This document shows, one piece after another, positions 1 through 8,105 of a stretch of DNA of 64,000 nt. The notes beneath the pieces were generated by a model. It ran no database searches. It saw nothing but the letters and a program-made list of their open reading frames with translations, and was not told where the DNA came from. The first letter of the stretch is position 1, and each line of letters begins with the position of its first letter. The translations under genes and the position numbers were made by a program. This DNA comes from Edaphobacter aggregans DSM 19364 (GTDB taxonomy: Bacteria > Acidobacteriota > Terriglobia > Terriglobales > Acidobacteriaceae), in contig NZ_JQKI01000001.1 of the NCBI RefSeq assembly GCF_000745965.1, forward strand, positions 310,087 through 374,086. Direction: 5' to 3'.

Positions 1-1
1 C

Positions 2-970
2 CTTGCGAGGGGATGCGATGTGGTGACGCTGGAGATCGAGCAGATCTCGCTGGCGAGCATGGATGCGGCGGCGGGCTTCGCTCCGGTGCGGCCGGGGCAC
101 GCGATGCTGGCCGTGATCCAGGACAGGATCGAGCAGAAGGACTGGCTGCGGAAGCACGGCTTTCCGGGAGGGGAGTATCGCGCGGTGCGGTCGCTCGACC
201 AGGTGCGCGAGGCGGTAACGGCGCTGGGTGGGCGGGTCTTCTGCAAGAGCGCGACGGGCGGCTACGACGGACGCGGGCAGGGCAAGGTTGGTTTTCGGGT
301 GGGTGCGGACTTCGAGCAGGAGGTTCGTGGCGCGTGGGAGGCCTTGGGCGAGGCTGCGGGAGTTGTGGAGAAGGCCGTCGATCTGGAGCGCGAGATCTCC
401 GTGCTGGTGGCGCGTTCGCCATCGGGCGAGGTGAAGGTGTATCCCGCGGCGTGGAATCATCATGAGAACCAGATTCTGGCGTGGAGCGTGATGCCTGCGC
501 CGATCACGGACGAGATGGCCGAGGAGGCGAGCGGGCTCGCGGAGGAGATCGCCGACACGTTTCAGCTTGAGGGGATTCTGGCGGTCGAGATGTTCGTGAC
601 GACCGATCGTAAGCTGCTGGTGAACGAGCTAGCTCCGCGTCCGCACAACAGCTATCACGCGAGCGAGCGCGCTTCCGTCACGAGCCAGTTCGAGCAGCTT
701 GTGCGCGCGGTGTGCGATCTTCCGCTGGGAGATGTGGACGTCGTGCAGCCGTGTGCGATTGCGAATCTGTTGGGAGATGTCTGGCTGAATGAGGATGGCT
801 CGGCGCGCGAGCCGCACTTTGATGCGGCGCTGGCGGTCGAGGGCGTGAGGCTGCATCTGTATGAGAAGCATCGTCCGCGGAAGGGGCGGAAGATGGGGCA
901 CCTGAGTGCGGTGGGGGCTACGGCGGATGAGGCTGTGGCGGCTGTGCTGCGGGCTCAGGAGCTGCTGTAG
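2..970 (+). CDS. purK: N5-carboxyaminoimidazole ribonucleotide synthase, 5'-truncated by the window edge
   Basis: PurK is an ATP-grasp enzyme of purine synthesis; it makes N5-CAIR from AIR, bicarbonate and ATP in the cytoplasm. The open frame runs unbroken to the left edge (reading CDVVTLEIE), so the N-terminal nucleotide-fold part lies outside and the apparent GTG at 20 is not the real start. Visible are the glycine-rich loop CKSATGGYDGRGQG that contacts ATP and the C-terminal ligand segment ELAPRPHNSYHASE followed by SQFEQ, both typical of PurK. About 320 residues are seen of an expected ~380. The partner mutase purE, often adjacent, would be upstream and cannot be seen. Identification is secure from the motifs. 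Confidence 0.93.
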   Translation, partial: LARGCDVVTLEIEQISLASMDAAAGFAPVRPGHAMLAVIQDRIEQKDWLRKHGFPGGEYRAVRSLDQVREAVTALGGRVFCKSATGGYDGRGQGKVGFRVGADFEQEVRGAWEALGEAAGVVEKAVDLEREISVLVARSPSGEVKVYPAAWNHHENQILAWSVMPAPITDEMAEEASGLAEEIADTFQLEGILAVEMFVTTDRKLLVNELAPRPHNSYHASERASVTSQFEQLVRAVCDLPLGDVDVVQPCAIANLLGDVWLNEDGSAREPHFDAALAVEGVRLHLYEKHRPRKGRKMGHLSAVGATADEAVAAVLRAQELL

Positions 971-998
971 CAATTGCTCATTAATGCTGCAGGCGTAT

Positions 999-1277
999 TT
1001 ACTTTACGGATGAGCTGGGGCGAGTTCCTTTTAAAACATGGCTGATCTTTACAACATCTTTGAAGCAAAGAATGCCGATCAGGATCACGAGGGTCACCCC
1101 GAGCAATTTACCCGTTGCTAGAGCCAACTGATCTCTTTCTCTCCATATCTGCGGGAGAAGAAGTAAGTCGACGAAACAAACTGCTCCAAATACGGCTTCG
1201 ATAACGAGACGAACAATTAGAAATACTTTTTCAGTTACCGGGCATGCTCTTGCGTTCAAGATACCCCATCTCGTCAA
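999..1277 (-). CDS. Small two-helix membrane protein of unknown function
   Basis: The 92-residue product has two hydrophobic stretches (about residues 18-42 and 53-73), so it probably sits in the inner membrane as a hairpin. No family is recognised. The frame has no ATG; the first possible codon is TTG at 1277, preceded by a GAGG about seven bases upstream, which is why I use it. It is convergent with purK, 28 bp away, and its DNA is more AT-rich than its neighbours, which may mean transfer or relaxed selection. It could be a chance frame; the membrane pattern and the ribosome site argue for a gene. Confidence 0.45.
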   Translation of the reverse strand: MTRWGILNARACPVTEKVFLIVRLVIEAVFGAVCFVDLLLLPQIWRERDQLALATGKLLGVTLVILIGILCFKDVVKISHVLKGTRPSSSVK

Positions 1278-1373
1278 ACCCGAACCTCAACAAGCACGCG
1301 CTATTTTCCACTTTGCGTGGTATCTTCAGAGCGGATGCACTGAATTTCGTGCAGTGCGTTTGAGGGGTTTTCG

Positions 1374-1586
1374 ATGAGCAGCTCTGAGCTTGAGTATGTG
1401 CTTTCGCTGCGCGATGACAACATCGGCACCAGTCAGAAGCGGCTGCGCGCCGAGATCATCGACTTCATTCAGCGGCATGAGGATGCGGTGCTGGCGCAGC
1501 TCCGCACACACGAGTCGGCCGTGATTCCCACGTCGTTCGGCGAGATTACGCTGAACCTTGCCGACCTCCGCGAAGCCGTCGCCTAG
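1374..1586 (+). CDS. Conserved-looking small soluble protein of unknown function
   Basis: This 70-residue, charged, probably helical protein starts at an ATG preceded by GAGGGG at a good distance. It contains no signal peptide, membrane segment or cysteine. The stop lies only 11 bases before the GTG start of the next gene, so the two are almost certainly co-transcribed, and a role linked to that membrane protein is a reasonable inference. I do not recognise the family. Confidence 0.6.
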   Translation: MSSSELEYVLSLRDDNIGTSQKRLRAEIIDFIQRHEDAVLAQLRTHESAVIPTSFGEITLNLADLREAVA

Positions 1587-1597
1587 GAGACTCTCTG

Positions 1598-2449
1598 GTG
1601 CTGGCGCTTCTTGTCAGCTTCCTCATCGCCGTCTACCTGCTGGGACCCAACCTGATCGCTCGCTGGGCCGCAGACCTTGTCGTCTTTCGCAAGACGCGTG
1701 CGGAGAGTCGGGCCGAAGAGGTGGCGCGCTCCGTCATCGGCGCCACGGTTCCGCTGGTGATTGCCGTGGCATGGGCGCGGTGGTCGGGCGCGCTGTGGAG
1801 CAGCGGCACGCAGGGTGACGTGGAGACGGTCTTCTCCGCGCTGCAGAGCGACAGCTTTTTTCAGCAGCACCACGCTCCATTCTTCACCAGCCTGTACGCG
1901 TTCTTCTGGATGAACTACGCGATCCTTTGGCGGTTGTACCTGATTGTGCTGATTGCGTGCGCGGTGCGCGTGATGATCGTCCTGAACTACAACCTGATAT
2001 GGCGGCGTCTGCGCCGGCGCTGGATGCGCACGCTGCTGGCGACGATCGTGCCGCGGCTCTCGGAGTGGGACCTGCTGTTCAGCGACATGCTACTGCCCGA
2101 GGGCACGTTCCGCATCATGGCCGACGTGCTGACGAAGACGGGCGGTCTCTACCAGGGCACGGTGCAGGATCGCATGCTGAACAGCGACGGCTCGCTCGCG
2201 AGCATCACGCTGGCGAATCCGCGGCGGTTCGAGCGCGCGGAGTTTCGCAAGGCGAAGGCGGAGGATCTGGAGACCGTCCCGGACGAGTACTGGTTCAACA
2301 TTCCGGGCAACCTGTTCATCGTGATGGCCTCGGATATTGCGAACCTGAACCTGCGATATATACGGCGGAAGCCGCTCCAGTTCCAGCCTTCCGAGGAGGA
2401 GCGCGAGGTGCTTACGCGGCTGCTGGACCGATTGAAGGAAGGGAAGTAG
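1598..2449 (+). CDS. Membrane-anchored protein with a C-terminal cytoplasmic domain, function unknown
   Basis: The 283-residue protein begins at GTG with GGAG seven bases upstream. It has an N-terminal hydrophobic helix (residues 1-20), further hydrophobic helices around residues 45-65 and 90-130, then an Arg-rich stretch (IWRRLRRRWMR) and a soluble C-terminal domain of about 140 residues. The architecture and the segment GGLYQGTVQD resemble proteins annotated as DUF6338, but this is a recollection and needs a profile search. It follows the 70-residue gene in an apparent operon. No enzymatic motif is visible. Confidence 0.65.
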   Translation: MLALLVSFLIAVYLLGPNLIARWAADLVVFRKTRAESRAEEVARSVIGATVPLVIAVAWARWSGALWSSGTQGDVETVFSALQSDSFFQQHHAPFFTSLYAFFWMNYAILWRLYLIVLIACAVRVMIVLNYNLIWRRLRRRWMRTLLATIVPRLSEWDLLFSDMLLPEGTFRIMADVLTKTGGLYQGTVQDRMLNSDGSLASITLANPRRFERAEFRKAKAEDLETVPDEYWFNIPGNLFIVMASDIANLNLRYIRRKPLQFQPSEEEREVLTRLLDRLKEGK

Positions 2450-2478
2450 GCGTATGGTCTACGTCGCGAGGTGCGACG

Positions 2479-2580
2479 ATGATGAATGGCAAATGGCTTG
2501 AGCGTCTCAACATTGCACGAGCGTGGCTGCTGGGTGCAGGGCTTGTCACGATTGGGATCGCCTGGCTGCTTCAGCGCTAG
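2479..2580 (+). CDS. 33-residue putative single-helix membrane peptide
   Basis: The frame starts with two ATG codons and encodes MMNGKWLERLNIARAWLL followed by a hydrophobic run ending in WLLQR. A single membrane helix (about residues 13-30) with basic residues on both sides is what small inner-membrane proteins look like. It lies 29 bp after the preceding membrane protein gene in the same direction. The upstream GCGAGGTGCG contains a weak ribosome site. Because it is so short, a chance frame cannot be excluded. Confidence 0.35.
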   Translation: MMNGKWLERLNIARAWLLGAGLVTIGIAWLLQR

Positions 2581-2594
2581 CTGGATGGAAAATC

Positions 2595-2661
2595 CCATGC
2601 GGTCGTGGCCGCATGGCGAAAAGCAGATCCCTCCACTTCGCTGCGCTTCGGTCGGGATGAC
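2595..2661. repeat. Hairpin plus dispersed GTCATCCC-type repeat, copy A
   Basis: A perfect 8-bp inverted repeat (CCATGCGG at 2595-2602, CCGCATGG at 2609-2616) is followed by 39 bases (2623-2661). Read on the minus strand these begin GTCATCCCGACCGAAGCG and end GGATCTGC. The same type of sequence recurs at 42962-43026, 62162-62195 and 62936-62972. This copy sits between convergent genes and may also act as a terminator. Confidence 0.7.
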
Positions 2662-2685
2662 ACCGTTTTAGGCTGGACTGAGTTT

Positions 2686-3261
2686 TTACGCGCGGCCGGC
2701 GAAGTCGCGGGTTTCGGTGGAGACCTTCACCTTCTCGCCTTCCTTGATGAAGAGAGGCACGCGGATCTCGAGACCGGTCTGGAGCGTGGCGACCTTGGTG
2801 ACGCTGCCGCTCTGCGAGGCGCCGCTGAGGCCCGGTTCGGTCTCGGTGACTTCGAGATCGACGAAGATTGGGAGTTGGAGGCCGATGGGGTTGCCGTTGT
2901 ACTTGTGGACCTGGATCTCGAGGCTCTCGACGAGGAAGTCCGTTGCGTCGCCGACCATCGAGTCTGTGAGCGTCAGCGTCTCGAAGCTCTGCTGGTCGAG
3001 GAAGTGGAAGCCGTCGCTGTCGGCGTAGAGAAACGTTGCGGGCACGAGCTCAAGGTCGGGCTCCTTGAACTTTTCGCCGGCCTTGAAGGTCTTCTCGAAG
3101 ACTGCGTTGGTCAGCAGGTTGCGCATCTTCAGGCGCACCAGCGTCTGTCCGCCGCGCGCGGTGGGCGAGCTGACGTCGGCTTCCATGCAGTAGTAAGGCA
3201 TATTTTCGTGCTCGAACAGGGTCTTGCGCTTGACGTTGATCGCTTCGATGAGTGCAGCCAT
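2686..3261 (-). CDS. efp: Translation elongation factor P
   Basis: EF-P binds the ribosome E site and relieves stalling at consecutive prolines. I start at the ATG at 3261 (191 residues) because AGAGGAG lies just upstream; the frame remains open further upstream but without family similarity. The KOW-like N-terminal domain holds the segment RLKMRNLLTNAVFEKTFKAG, which matches the family well, followed by two OB-type domains ending in STETRDFAGRA. The tip loop that normally carries a modified Lys or Arg reads SSPTARGGQ here, with Arg36 and a slightly longer loop than in E. coli (PGKGQ). No modification enzyme gene (epmA, earP, ymfI) is in the window. An atypical EF-P-like paralogue is possible. 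Confidence 0.88.
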   Translation of the reverse strand: MAALIEAINVKRKTLFEHENMPYYCMEADVSSPTARGGQTLVRLKMRNLLTNAVFEKTFKAGEKFKEPDLELVPATFLYADSDGFHFLDQQSFETLTLTDSMVGDATDFLVESLEIQVHKYNGNPIGLQLPIFVDLEVTETEPGLSGASQSGSVTKVATLQTGLEIRVPLFIKEGEKVKVSTETRDFAGRA

Positions 3262-3491
3262 GAAACTCCTCTTCCCATGTTTGAGTATAGGTGCGGAGAG
3301 GGGCTGGAACAAAGCTTGTAGCGTGCTTGCCTTCTGCTTGTAAAGGGTCGCCATCGGGGCGGTTTCGCCGGATTTTTAAGGCGTTGTTTGTAACCCTCAC
3401 CGCACGGAGTGCTCTAATGAGAACCGGTCCCCGGCCTGGCTCACGCTGCGCAGTTCGGCACCGCTCGAATCTTGAAAAGGAGAGAACACGC

Positions 3492-3794
3492 ATGTTTGAC
3501 ATGAAGAATCTCACCCAGCTGAAGAAGCTGGACGAAAACGCGCCTGAGTCGATGAAGGCATTCTGGGAGTTCGACAAGCTAGCGTTCCAGCCAGGTACCA
3601 TTGATGCTCTGCACAAGCAGCTGATGGCGCTTGCGGTGGCGCTGACGACACAGTGCCCATACTGCATCGAGCTTCATCGCAGAGCCGCAGTGCAGGCGGG
3701 TGCGACAGAGCCGATGCTGGCCGAGACTGCTGTAGTCGCCGCAGCCATGCGCGCGGGCGCAGCGGTTACGCACTCCACGCATCTGTTCAAGTAA
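3492..3794 (+). CDS. AhpD-like carboxymuconolactone decarboxylase family protein
   Basis: The 100-residue protein carries TTQCPYCIELHRRAAVQAG, i.e. the CxxC...H redox motif of AhpD/CMD-like alkylhydroperoxidases, in an all-helical fold. Such proteins reduce peroxides or serve as small thiol oxidoreductases in the cytoplasm. The start at ATG 3492 is chosen because AAAAGGAGAG precedes it; the longer frame upstream looks non-coding. A hairpin terminator follows at 3829. The sequence cannot distinguish a true peroxidase from a related enzyme. Confidence 0.88.
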   Translation: MFDMKNLTQLKKLDENAPESMKAFWEFDKLAFQPGTIDALHKQLMALAVALTTQCPYCIELHRRAAVQAGATEPMLAETAVVAAAMRAGAAVTHSTHLFK

Positions 3795-3828
3795 TCGCGG
3801 TCTGAAGATGTAAGTGAGGTAAGACAAA

Positions 3829-3859
3829 AGCGGCGGCTCCATGGAGGAACCGCCGCTTG
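3829..3859. terminator. Hairpin, first copy of a duplicated 31-bp element
   Basis: AAGCGGCGG (3829-3837) pairs with CCGCCGCTT (3851-3859); the loop contains a second inverted repeat, CTCCATGGAG. It stands 35 bp after the AhpD-like gene and probably terminates it. An identical hairpin with identical flanks occurs at 4753-4783. Confidence 0.7.
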
Positions 3860-3910
3860 ATGTCTGCGCTTCTTCCCCGAAGGCGCCTTTCGCCGTCTAC
3901 GGAATCGAGC

Positions 3911-3936
3911 CTCTTCGGCAAGCTCAGGGCAGGCTG
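3911..3936. repeat. PACPEL-type dispersed repeat
   Basis: The sequence CTTCGGCAAGCTCAGGGCAGG is a widespread bacterial dispersed repeat. Read on the minus strand it yields the spurious peptide PACPELAE found in many false ORFs. It lies within the 405-bp gene-poor stretch 3795-4200, which otherwise holds only a hairpin and a transposase remnant. Confidence 0.7.
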
Positions 3937-3946
3937 GCGAACCCGG

Positions 3947-4051
3947 CTGCGCAGCGTCCTCCCGGCACAACGCCAGATAGAGCGCCACGAACCTCCACTC
4001 CTCATTGCTCACATCGCTCGGATAACCCACAGACCATTGTTCCCCATCCAA
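3947..4051 (-). pseudogene. IS5-family transposase N-terminal remnant
   Basis: The minus-strand frame reads GYPSDVSNEEWRFVALYLAL followed by CREDAAQ. This closely resembles the conserved N-terminus of IS5-type transposases (YPSDVSDEEWAFVAPYL...). The similarity stops after about 35 codons, where the dispersed repeat at 3911-3936 begins, and no catalytic DDE region is present. It is therefore a relic, not a functional insertion sequence. Its position between two identical hairpins suggests past rearrangement. Confidence 0.7.
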
Positions 4052-4200
4052 AGTATGCGGCGCACCACAACAGGCTCCATCCCTCCAGGCCCAGGCTGTC
4101 CAAGACTTTGGAATGTGTTCTACCGTCTTTGCGCGTTCGGAAGAACCCCACCGGCCATTTGCTGAAAACCCGAAGCCGCAAACAATCCCAGGAGGATTCT

Positions 4201-4689
4201 ATGAAGTCTGCGACTCGCTTCTTCAGCTTTGTTTCTAGTGTGGCCCTGTTGACGGCATTGCTTACAGTAAACGGATTCGCAAAGAATAAAACCTGCTCAG
4301 ACGTTGGCGGAGCAATCCTTACAAATGTAGGGGGCTTCGGACAGATAGACGGCCATCCCACAACGCTGGGGGTCGTAACCGGCGACCTGAAGGGAGCCAT
4401 CGGAGTCGAGATATTGTCTACCAGCTCCGATTCCACAACCGTCACGGTGGAGCACCACTTGGTAACCGATACAGGAGAGACGCTGACGATCGACCAGGCT
4501 CAGGCCCATGGCACATTTGTTAGGGCAGGGTTGTTTACAATCACCGACTACAAGGTTCACCTAACGGGAGGCACGGGCCGGTTCGCCAACGCTACCGGGG
4601 ATATGACTGCCATAGGCGAAATCGATTTCAACACCGGTCACGCCATTCTGCGTTACTCGGGCCAGGTTTGTTACGCGAGCAAAGACTAG
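4201..4689 (+). CDS. Secreted small beta-barrel protein, allene-oxide-cyclase-like
   Basis: The 162-residue product has a clear signal peptide (about residues 1-27, cleaved near NGFA-KN) and a mature part rich in alternating hydrophobic residues. The segment YKVHLTGGTGRFANATGDM resembles the allene oxide cyclase barrel-like group, in which a glycine-rich GGTGRF.xATG motif is typical. Function is unknown; it is likely periplasmic or extracellular. The start is fixed by AGGAGG six bases upstream. It is flanked on both sides by the duplicated hairpin, which may mean the gene arrived with the rearrangement that left the IS5 relic. Confidence 0.75.
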   Translation: MKSATRFFSFVSSVALLTALLTVNGFAKNKTCSDVGGAILTNVGGFGQIDGHPTTLGVVTGDLKGAIGVEILSTSSDSTTVTVEHHLVTDTGETLTIDQAQAHGTFVRAGLFTITDYKVHLTGGTGRFANATGDMTAIGEIDFNTGHAILRYSGQVCYASKD

Positions 4690-4752
4690 CAAACCGATAG
4701 AGGCAGCGAAACAATCGCCAAGCCTGACTCGGCTGACGGAAACGAAGGACAA

Positions 4753-4783
4753 AAGCGGCGGCTCCATGGAGGAACCGCCGCTT
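4753..4783. terminator. Hairpin, second copy of the duplicated element
   Basis: Identical to 3829-3859 over the whole stem and loop, with identical bases (ACAAAA...CTTG) on both sides. It lies between convergent genes (the barrel protein and the E2 gene), where it can act as a bidirectional terminator. The next ~35 bp also resemble the sequence downstream of the first copy, ending in TTCGCCGTC in both, so about 75 bp were duplicated. Confidence 0.75.
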
Positions 4784-4831
4784 GTGATTTGCGCTGACGC
4801 GCCGAAGAGGCTCTTCGCCGTCCGCGAAGGA

Positions 4832-6493
4832 CTAGCCGATGTCTTCGGACCAGTTCTCGAGGTAGGCCTTGAAGTCGCTCATGAACTTGCCGGCGTCGGC
4901 TCCGTCGACGATGCGATGATCGAAGCCGAGCGTGAAGCGCTGGATCGAGCGGATCGCGATGAAGTCGTTGCCCTCCTTATCAGTGATGACCTCGGGCTCC
5001 TTGTTGAGACCGCCGATGCCGAGGATGGCGACCTGCGGCTGATTGATGATCGGCGTTCCGAACTGCTCGCCGAAGATGCCGGAGTTGGTGAGGGTGAAGG
5101 TGCCTCCTCCAACCTCGTCGGGGGCGAGCTTCTTGTTGCGGGCGCGCTCGGCGAGGTCGACGATGCTGCGCGCGATGCCGAGGAAGTTCTTCTCCTCAGC
5201 CTGCTTGATGACAGGGACGATCAGGCCCCACTCGAGCGCGACGGCGATGCCGATATTGATGTTCTTGTTGTAGAGGATGGCGTCGCCCTGCACGGCGGCG
5301 TTGACCACCGGGTGCTTGCGCAGCGCGACGACGGCGGCGCGGGTGATGAACGGCATGTAGGTGAGCTTAACGCCGTTGCGCTGCTCGTACTTCGACTTCT
5401 CCTTCTCGCGCAGACGCACGATGCGGGTCATGTCGACCTTGAAGACGGTGTGGACGTGCGGCGAGGTGCGCTTCGATTCGACCATGCGCTGCGCGATGAT
5501 GGCGCGCATCTTCGACATGGGGACGAGCTCGCCGGGCTGCGGCGCAGGAGCGGCCGGGGCGGCGGGCTTCGGTGCGGCCGGGGCCGGTGCGGCTGCTGCT
5601 GGTGCAGCGGCGGCAGGGGCAGCTGCAGGTTTGCCCTCGATGTAGCCGAGGATGTCTTCCTTGGTGATGCGGCCGGCGGAGCCGGTTCCGGGGACCTGCG
5701 CGAGATCGACGGCGTTCTCCTGGGCGATCTTGCGGACCAGCGGCGAGGAGCGTCCGCGCTCACCGACAGAGGCTGCAGCAGCGGGAGCGGCAGGAGCGGC
5801 GGTAGCAGCAGGAGCAGCGGCGGCGGGAGCGGCCTTCGCGGGAGCAGGAGCGGCCTTGGCGGCGCCTCCGCTGATGACGGCGACGGCGGTGTTGACGGTG
5901 ACGGTCTTGCCCTCGGGGACCTTGATCTCGGTGAGGGTTCCGGCAGCGGGCGAGGGGATCTCGGCGTCCACCTTGTCGGTCGAGATCTCGAAGATAGGCT
6001 CGTCGCGCTGGACGGAGTCGCCAACCTTCTTGAGCCACTTGGTGATGGTGCCCTCGGTGATGGACTCGCCCATCTGCGGCATCAGGATTTCGGTGCCACC
6101 GCCTGCCTCGATGGTTGTGCCCGCGGCTGCGGAGTCGGCCTCGGCGGGATTGGCCATCGTGGTGGCGGGCGCGTCGACGGCGGGAGGAGTCGCGGAGTCG
6201 ACCGGCGGCTCAGCAGCGTTTGCGGCCTTGGCGGGGGCAGCCGCGGAGGCCGCGCCGCCCGCGTCGATGACGGCGACGACGGTGTTGATCGTGACGGTAG
6301 TGCCTTCGCCGATCTTGATCTCCTTCAGGGTTCCAGCAGCGGGCGAAGGGATCTCGGCGTCGACCTTGTCGGTCGAGATCTCAAAGAGCGGCTCGTCGCG
6401 CTGGACAGAGTCGCCCGGCTTCTTGAGCCACTTGGTGATGGTGCCTTCGGTGATGGACTCGCCCATCTGGGGCATAACTACGTCTGTCGGCAT
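4832..6493 (-). CDS. sucB: 2-oxo acid dehydrogenase E2 (dihydrolipoyllysine succinyltransferase) with two lipoyl domains
   Basis: E2 transfers the acyl group from lipoyl-lysine to CoA in the 2-oxoglutarate (or a related 2-oxo acid) dehydrogenase complex. The 553-residue protein has two nearly identical lipoyl domains (about 1-78 and 118-195), each with the DKVDAEIPSP motif holding the lipoylated Lys. Long Ala/Pro linkers follow, then the peripheral-subunit-binding domain (SPLVRKIAQENAVDL...GRITKEDI) and the catalytic domain ending with the active-site motif DHRIVDGADAG. ATG 6493 is preferred because AGGGAGAG precedes it; a longer frame lacks this. The architecture fits TIGR02927-type SucB; a pyruvate or branched-chain E2 remains possible because the E1 gene is not in the window. 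lipB and lpd lie on the same strand within 5 kb. Confidence 0.9.
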   Translation of the reverse strand: MPTDVVMPQMGESITEGTITKWLKKPGDSVQRDEPLFEISTDKVDAEIPSPAAGTLKEIKIGEGTTVTINTVVAVIDAGGAASAAAPAKAANAAEPPVDSATPPAVDAPATTMANPAEADSAAAGTTIEAGGGTEILMPQMGESITEGTITKWLKKVGDSVQRDEPIFEISTDKVDAEIPSPAAGTLTEIKVPEGKTVTVNTAVAVISGGAAKAAPAPAKAAPAAAAPAATAAPAAPAAAASVGERGRSSPLVRKIAQENAVDLAQVPGTGSAGRITKEDILGYIEGKPAAAPAAAAPAAAAPAPAAPKPAAPAAPAPQPGELVPMSKMRAIIAQRMVESKRTSPHVHTVFKVDMTRIVRLREKEKSKYEQRNGVKLTYMPFITRAAVVALRKHPVVNAAVQGDAILYNKNINIGIAVALEWGLIVPVIKQAEEKNFLGIARSIVDLAERARNKKLAPDEVGGGTFTLTNSGIFGEQFGTPIINQPQVAILGIGGLNKEPEVITDKEGNDFIAIRSIQRFTLGFDHRIVDGADAGKFMSDFKAYLENWSEDIG

Positions 6494-6664
6494 GAATCTC
6501 TCCCTGAAACAGTTGCGGCGGTTCAACACAGACACTCGCTACGGCCCGGCCTGAACCGAGCATACGAATCGGATTATACGGCGATTTCAACAGGGCTGGC
6601 GTGGATGGTGCGGTTAGCGGTCGGAGAGTCCCCAAACGAGCAAATGGCGTCGTACCGAAAGAAA

Positions 6665-6702
6665 AAGCGCAGAGACCTCCGATTGGCGAGGTCTCTGCGC
6701 TT
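6665..6702 (-). terminator. Rho-independent terminator of the phosphoesterase gene
   Basis: AAGCGCAGAGACCTC (6665-6679) pairs perfectly with GAGGTCTCTGCGCTT (6688-6702) around an 8-base loop. On the minus strand the hairpin is followed by TTTTTCTTT, as expected for transcription leaving the phosphoesterase gene. Confidence 0.88.
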
Positions 6703-6746
6703 GTCGTACGGGAACGACACAACAAAAGGCCGGCAATCTAGAAGGG

Positions 6747-7946
6747 CTACTTCTGGATCGCGCCGGGCTGGAAGAGGTCGGAGAGATCGTTGACGTTGAC
6801 CGTGTCGCCGAGCAACGGCTCTACGTGGAAGATTTCCTGCATGGTCTTGAGGTCAGAGGAGTGGCTGAGGTTGACCGGGCTGGCGTAGGGGATGCCGTTC
6901 TCGTTCTTGTGAGCGTGCTTGGAGATGATGATCTCGGGCACTGTGTGGTCGAAGGCATCGGGGTTGTCACCGGTGATGCCGTCGGTCTCGGACTCGTCCC
7001 ACCAGAGGATGATGACGCCGTTGTCCTGATAGGCCTTCGACGCCATGATCACGGGGATCACCTGGCGCAGAAAGTCATCGCCCTGAAGGATCTTGGCGGG
7101 GTCGCCTGTCAGGCCTTTGTAGCCCGCGGAGAGTGTGGTGTGCATGTCGTTGAACTGGTTAGGCGTGATCCAGTTGTAGTCAGCCACGGTGTTGTTCTCG
7201 AGATCGGAGAAGAACTGCTGCAGCGGAGCGTAATGCGATGCGAGCGGGTTGGAGGTGGACTTGTCGTTGCCGCCGTTCGAGTCGGTGAAGAAGACCATGG
7301 GGTTGTGCTTGGCGGCGTAGTTGTACTGAGCGGAGCCGTTGAACTGGTTGACGCCGCTGGTAAAGGTTCCGGAGATACTGCTGAGCGGGACCGTGTACTG
7401 GCTCGGGGATAGTGGAACGTTGGTGAGTTTGCCGTTGGCGTCAGGAGTGAGTTCGGTATCTTCCTGGTAAGACTTCCACGTCTTGCCCGCTTTGGTGAGC
7501 AGTGTGACCAGGTGCTGGGTGGTGTTCTGGTTGTTGGGGCCGTTGGCGGCGAACGGATCGTTGTCGTTGGCTACGCCGAAGTTGTTGCCTGCCTCCGCCC
7601 AGATGTAGTTGGGCTCAGAGGGATGGATGTGTGGGTTGCTGCCGTTCATGGTGGCGAGGACGTTGTGATAGGCGCTGGCGTAGGCGACCTGTTCGCTGAT
7701 GTGCTGGGTGCGGCCATCGATCTCTGCCCAGGCAGTGCCGTCGACGAGGCTGTTGATGAAGGGCGCGTTGGGGTTCTGGAAGATCTGCTGAATGCCACCG
7801 GTGGACTGGTTGGCGGGCTGGGTCCAGTTGTGGTTTTCCATCGCAATCACGAAGACGGTCTTGACCTCTTGTGCGTGTGCGCTGAGGTTGCATGCGGCAC
7901 AGAGTGCGAGCGTGCCGAAAAGCCGGGGGAGTCGGGGCGTATACAT
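6747..7946 (-). CDS. Secreted phosphoesterase family protein
   Basis: The 399-residue protein starts with a signal peptide (residues 1-25, ending SAHAQ). It continues with KTVFVIAMENHNWTQ, a conserved N-terminal motif of the phosphoesterase family that includes acid phosphatase AcpA and phospholipase C (PF04185); this Glu-Asn pair is part of the metal/active site. Further family features are the DSNGG and WWDESETDG segments, the latter with acidic metal ligands. It likely hydrolyses phosphate monoesters or phospholipids outside the cytoplasm. It has its own strong terminator downstream and no obvious operon partner. Confidence 0.87.
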   Translation of the reverse strand: MYTPRLPRLFGTLALCAACNLSAHAQEVKTVFVIAMENHNWTQPANQSTGGIQQIFQNPNAPFINSLVDGTAWAEIDGRTQHISEQVAYASAYHNVLATMNGSNPHIHPSEPNYIWAEAGNNFGVANDNDPFAANGPNNQNTTQHLVTLLTKAGKTWKSYQEDTELTPDANGKLTNVPLSPSQYTVPLSSISGTFTSGVNQFNGSAQYNYAAKHNPMVFFTDSNGGNDKSTSNPLASHYAPLQQFFSDLENNTVADYNWITPNQFNDMHTTLSAGYKGLTGDPAKILQGDDFLRQVIPVIMASKAYQDNGVIILWWDESETDGITGDNPDAFDHTVPEIIISKHAHKNENGIPYASPVNLSHSSDLKTMQEIFHVEPLLGDTVNVNDLSDLFQPGAIQK

Positions 7947-8105
7947 TTTTTAGTCTCCACGCAGTGATTTACGAGTTGCCGAAGTCTGCTTCATGCCACG
8001 CGCTCGCAGTCCACTTCATACCGGCAACACCGCTTTCAGCCATGAAAGCAACGCGGTCTTGCTGCACGATGAGAGGCATGTGAAACGATGTAAAGATTTC
8101 GTCGG

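Noticed and set aside
3674-4051. 125-codon minus-strand frame as one gene
   Set aside because: Only its first ~35 codons resemble a transposase; the rest is dispersed repeat, hairpin and antisense of the AhpD-like gene.
4766-6793. Plus-strand 675-codon open frame
   Set aside because: It is antisense to the E2 gene; its Gly/Arg/Ser-rich low-complexity product reflects the Ala/Pro linkers of E2 read backwards.
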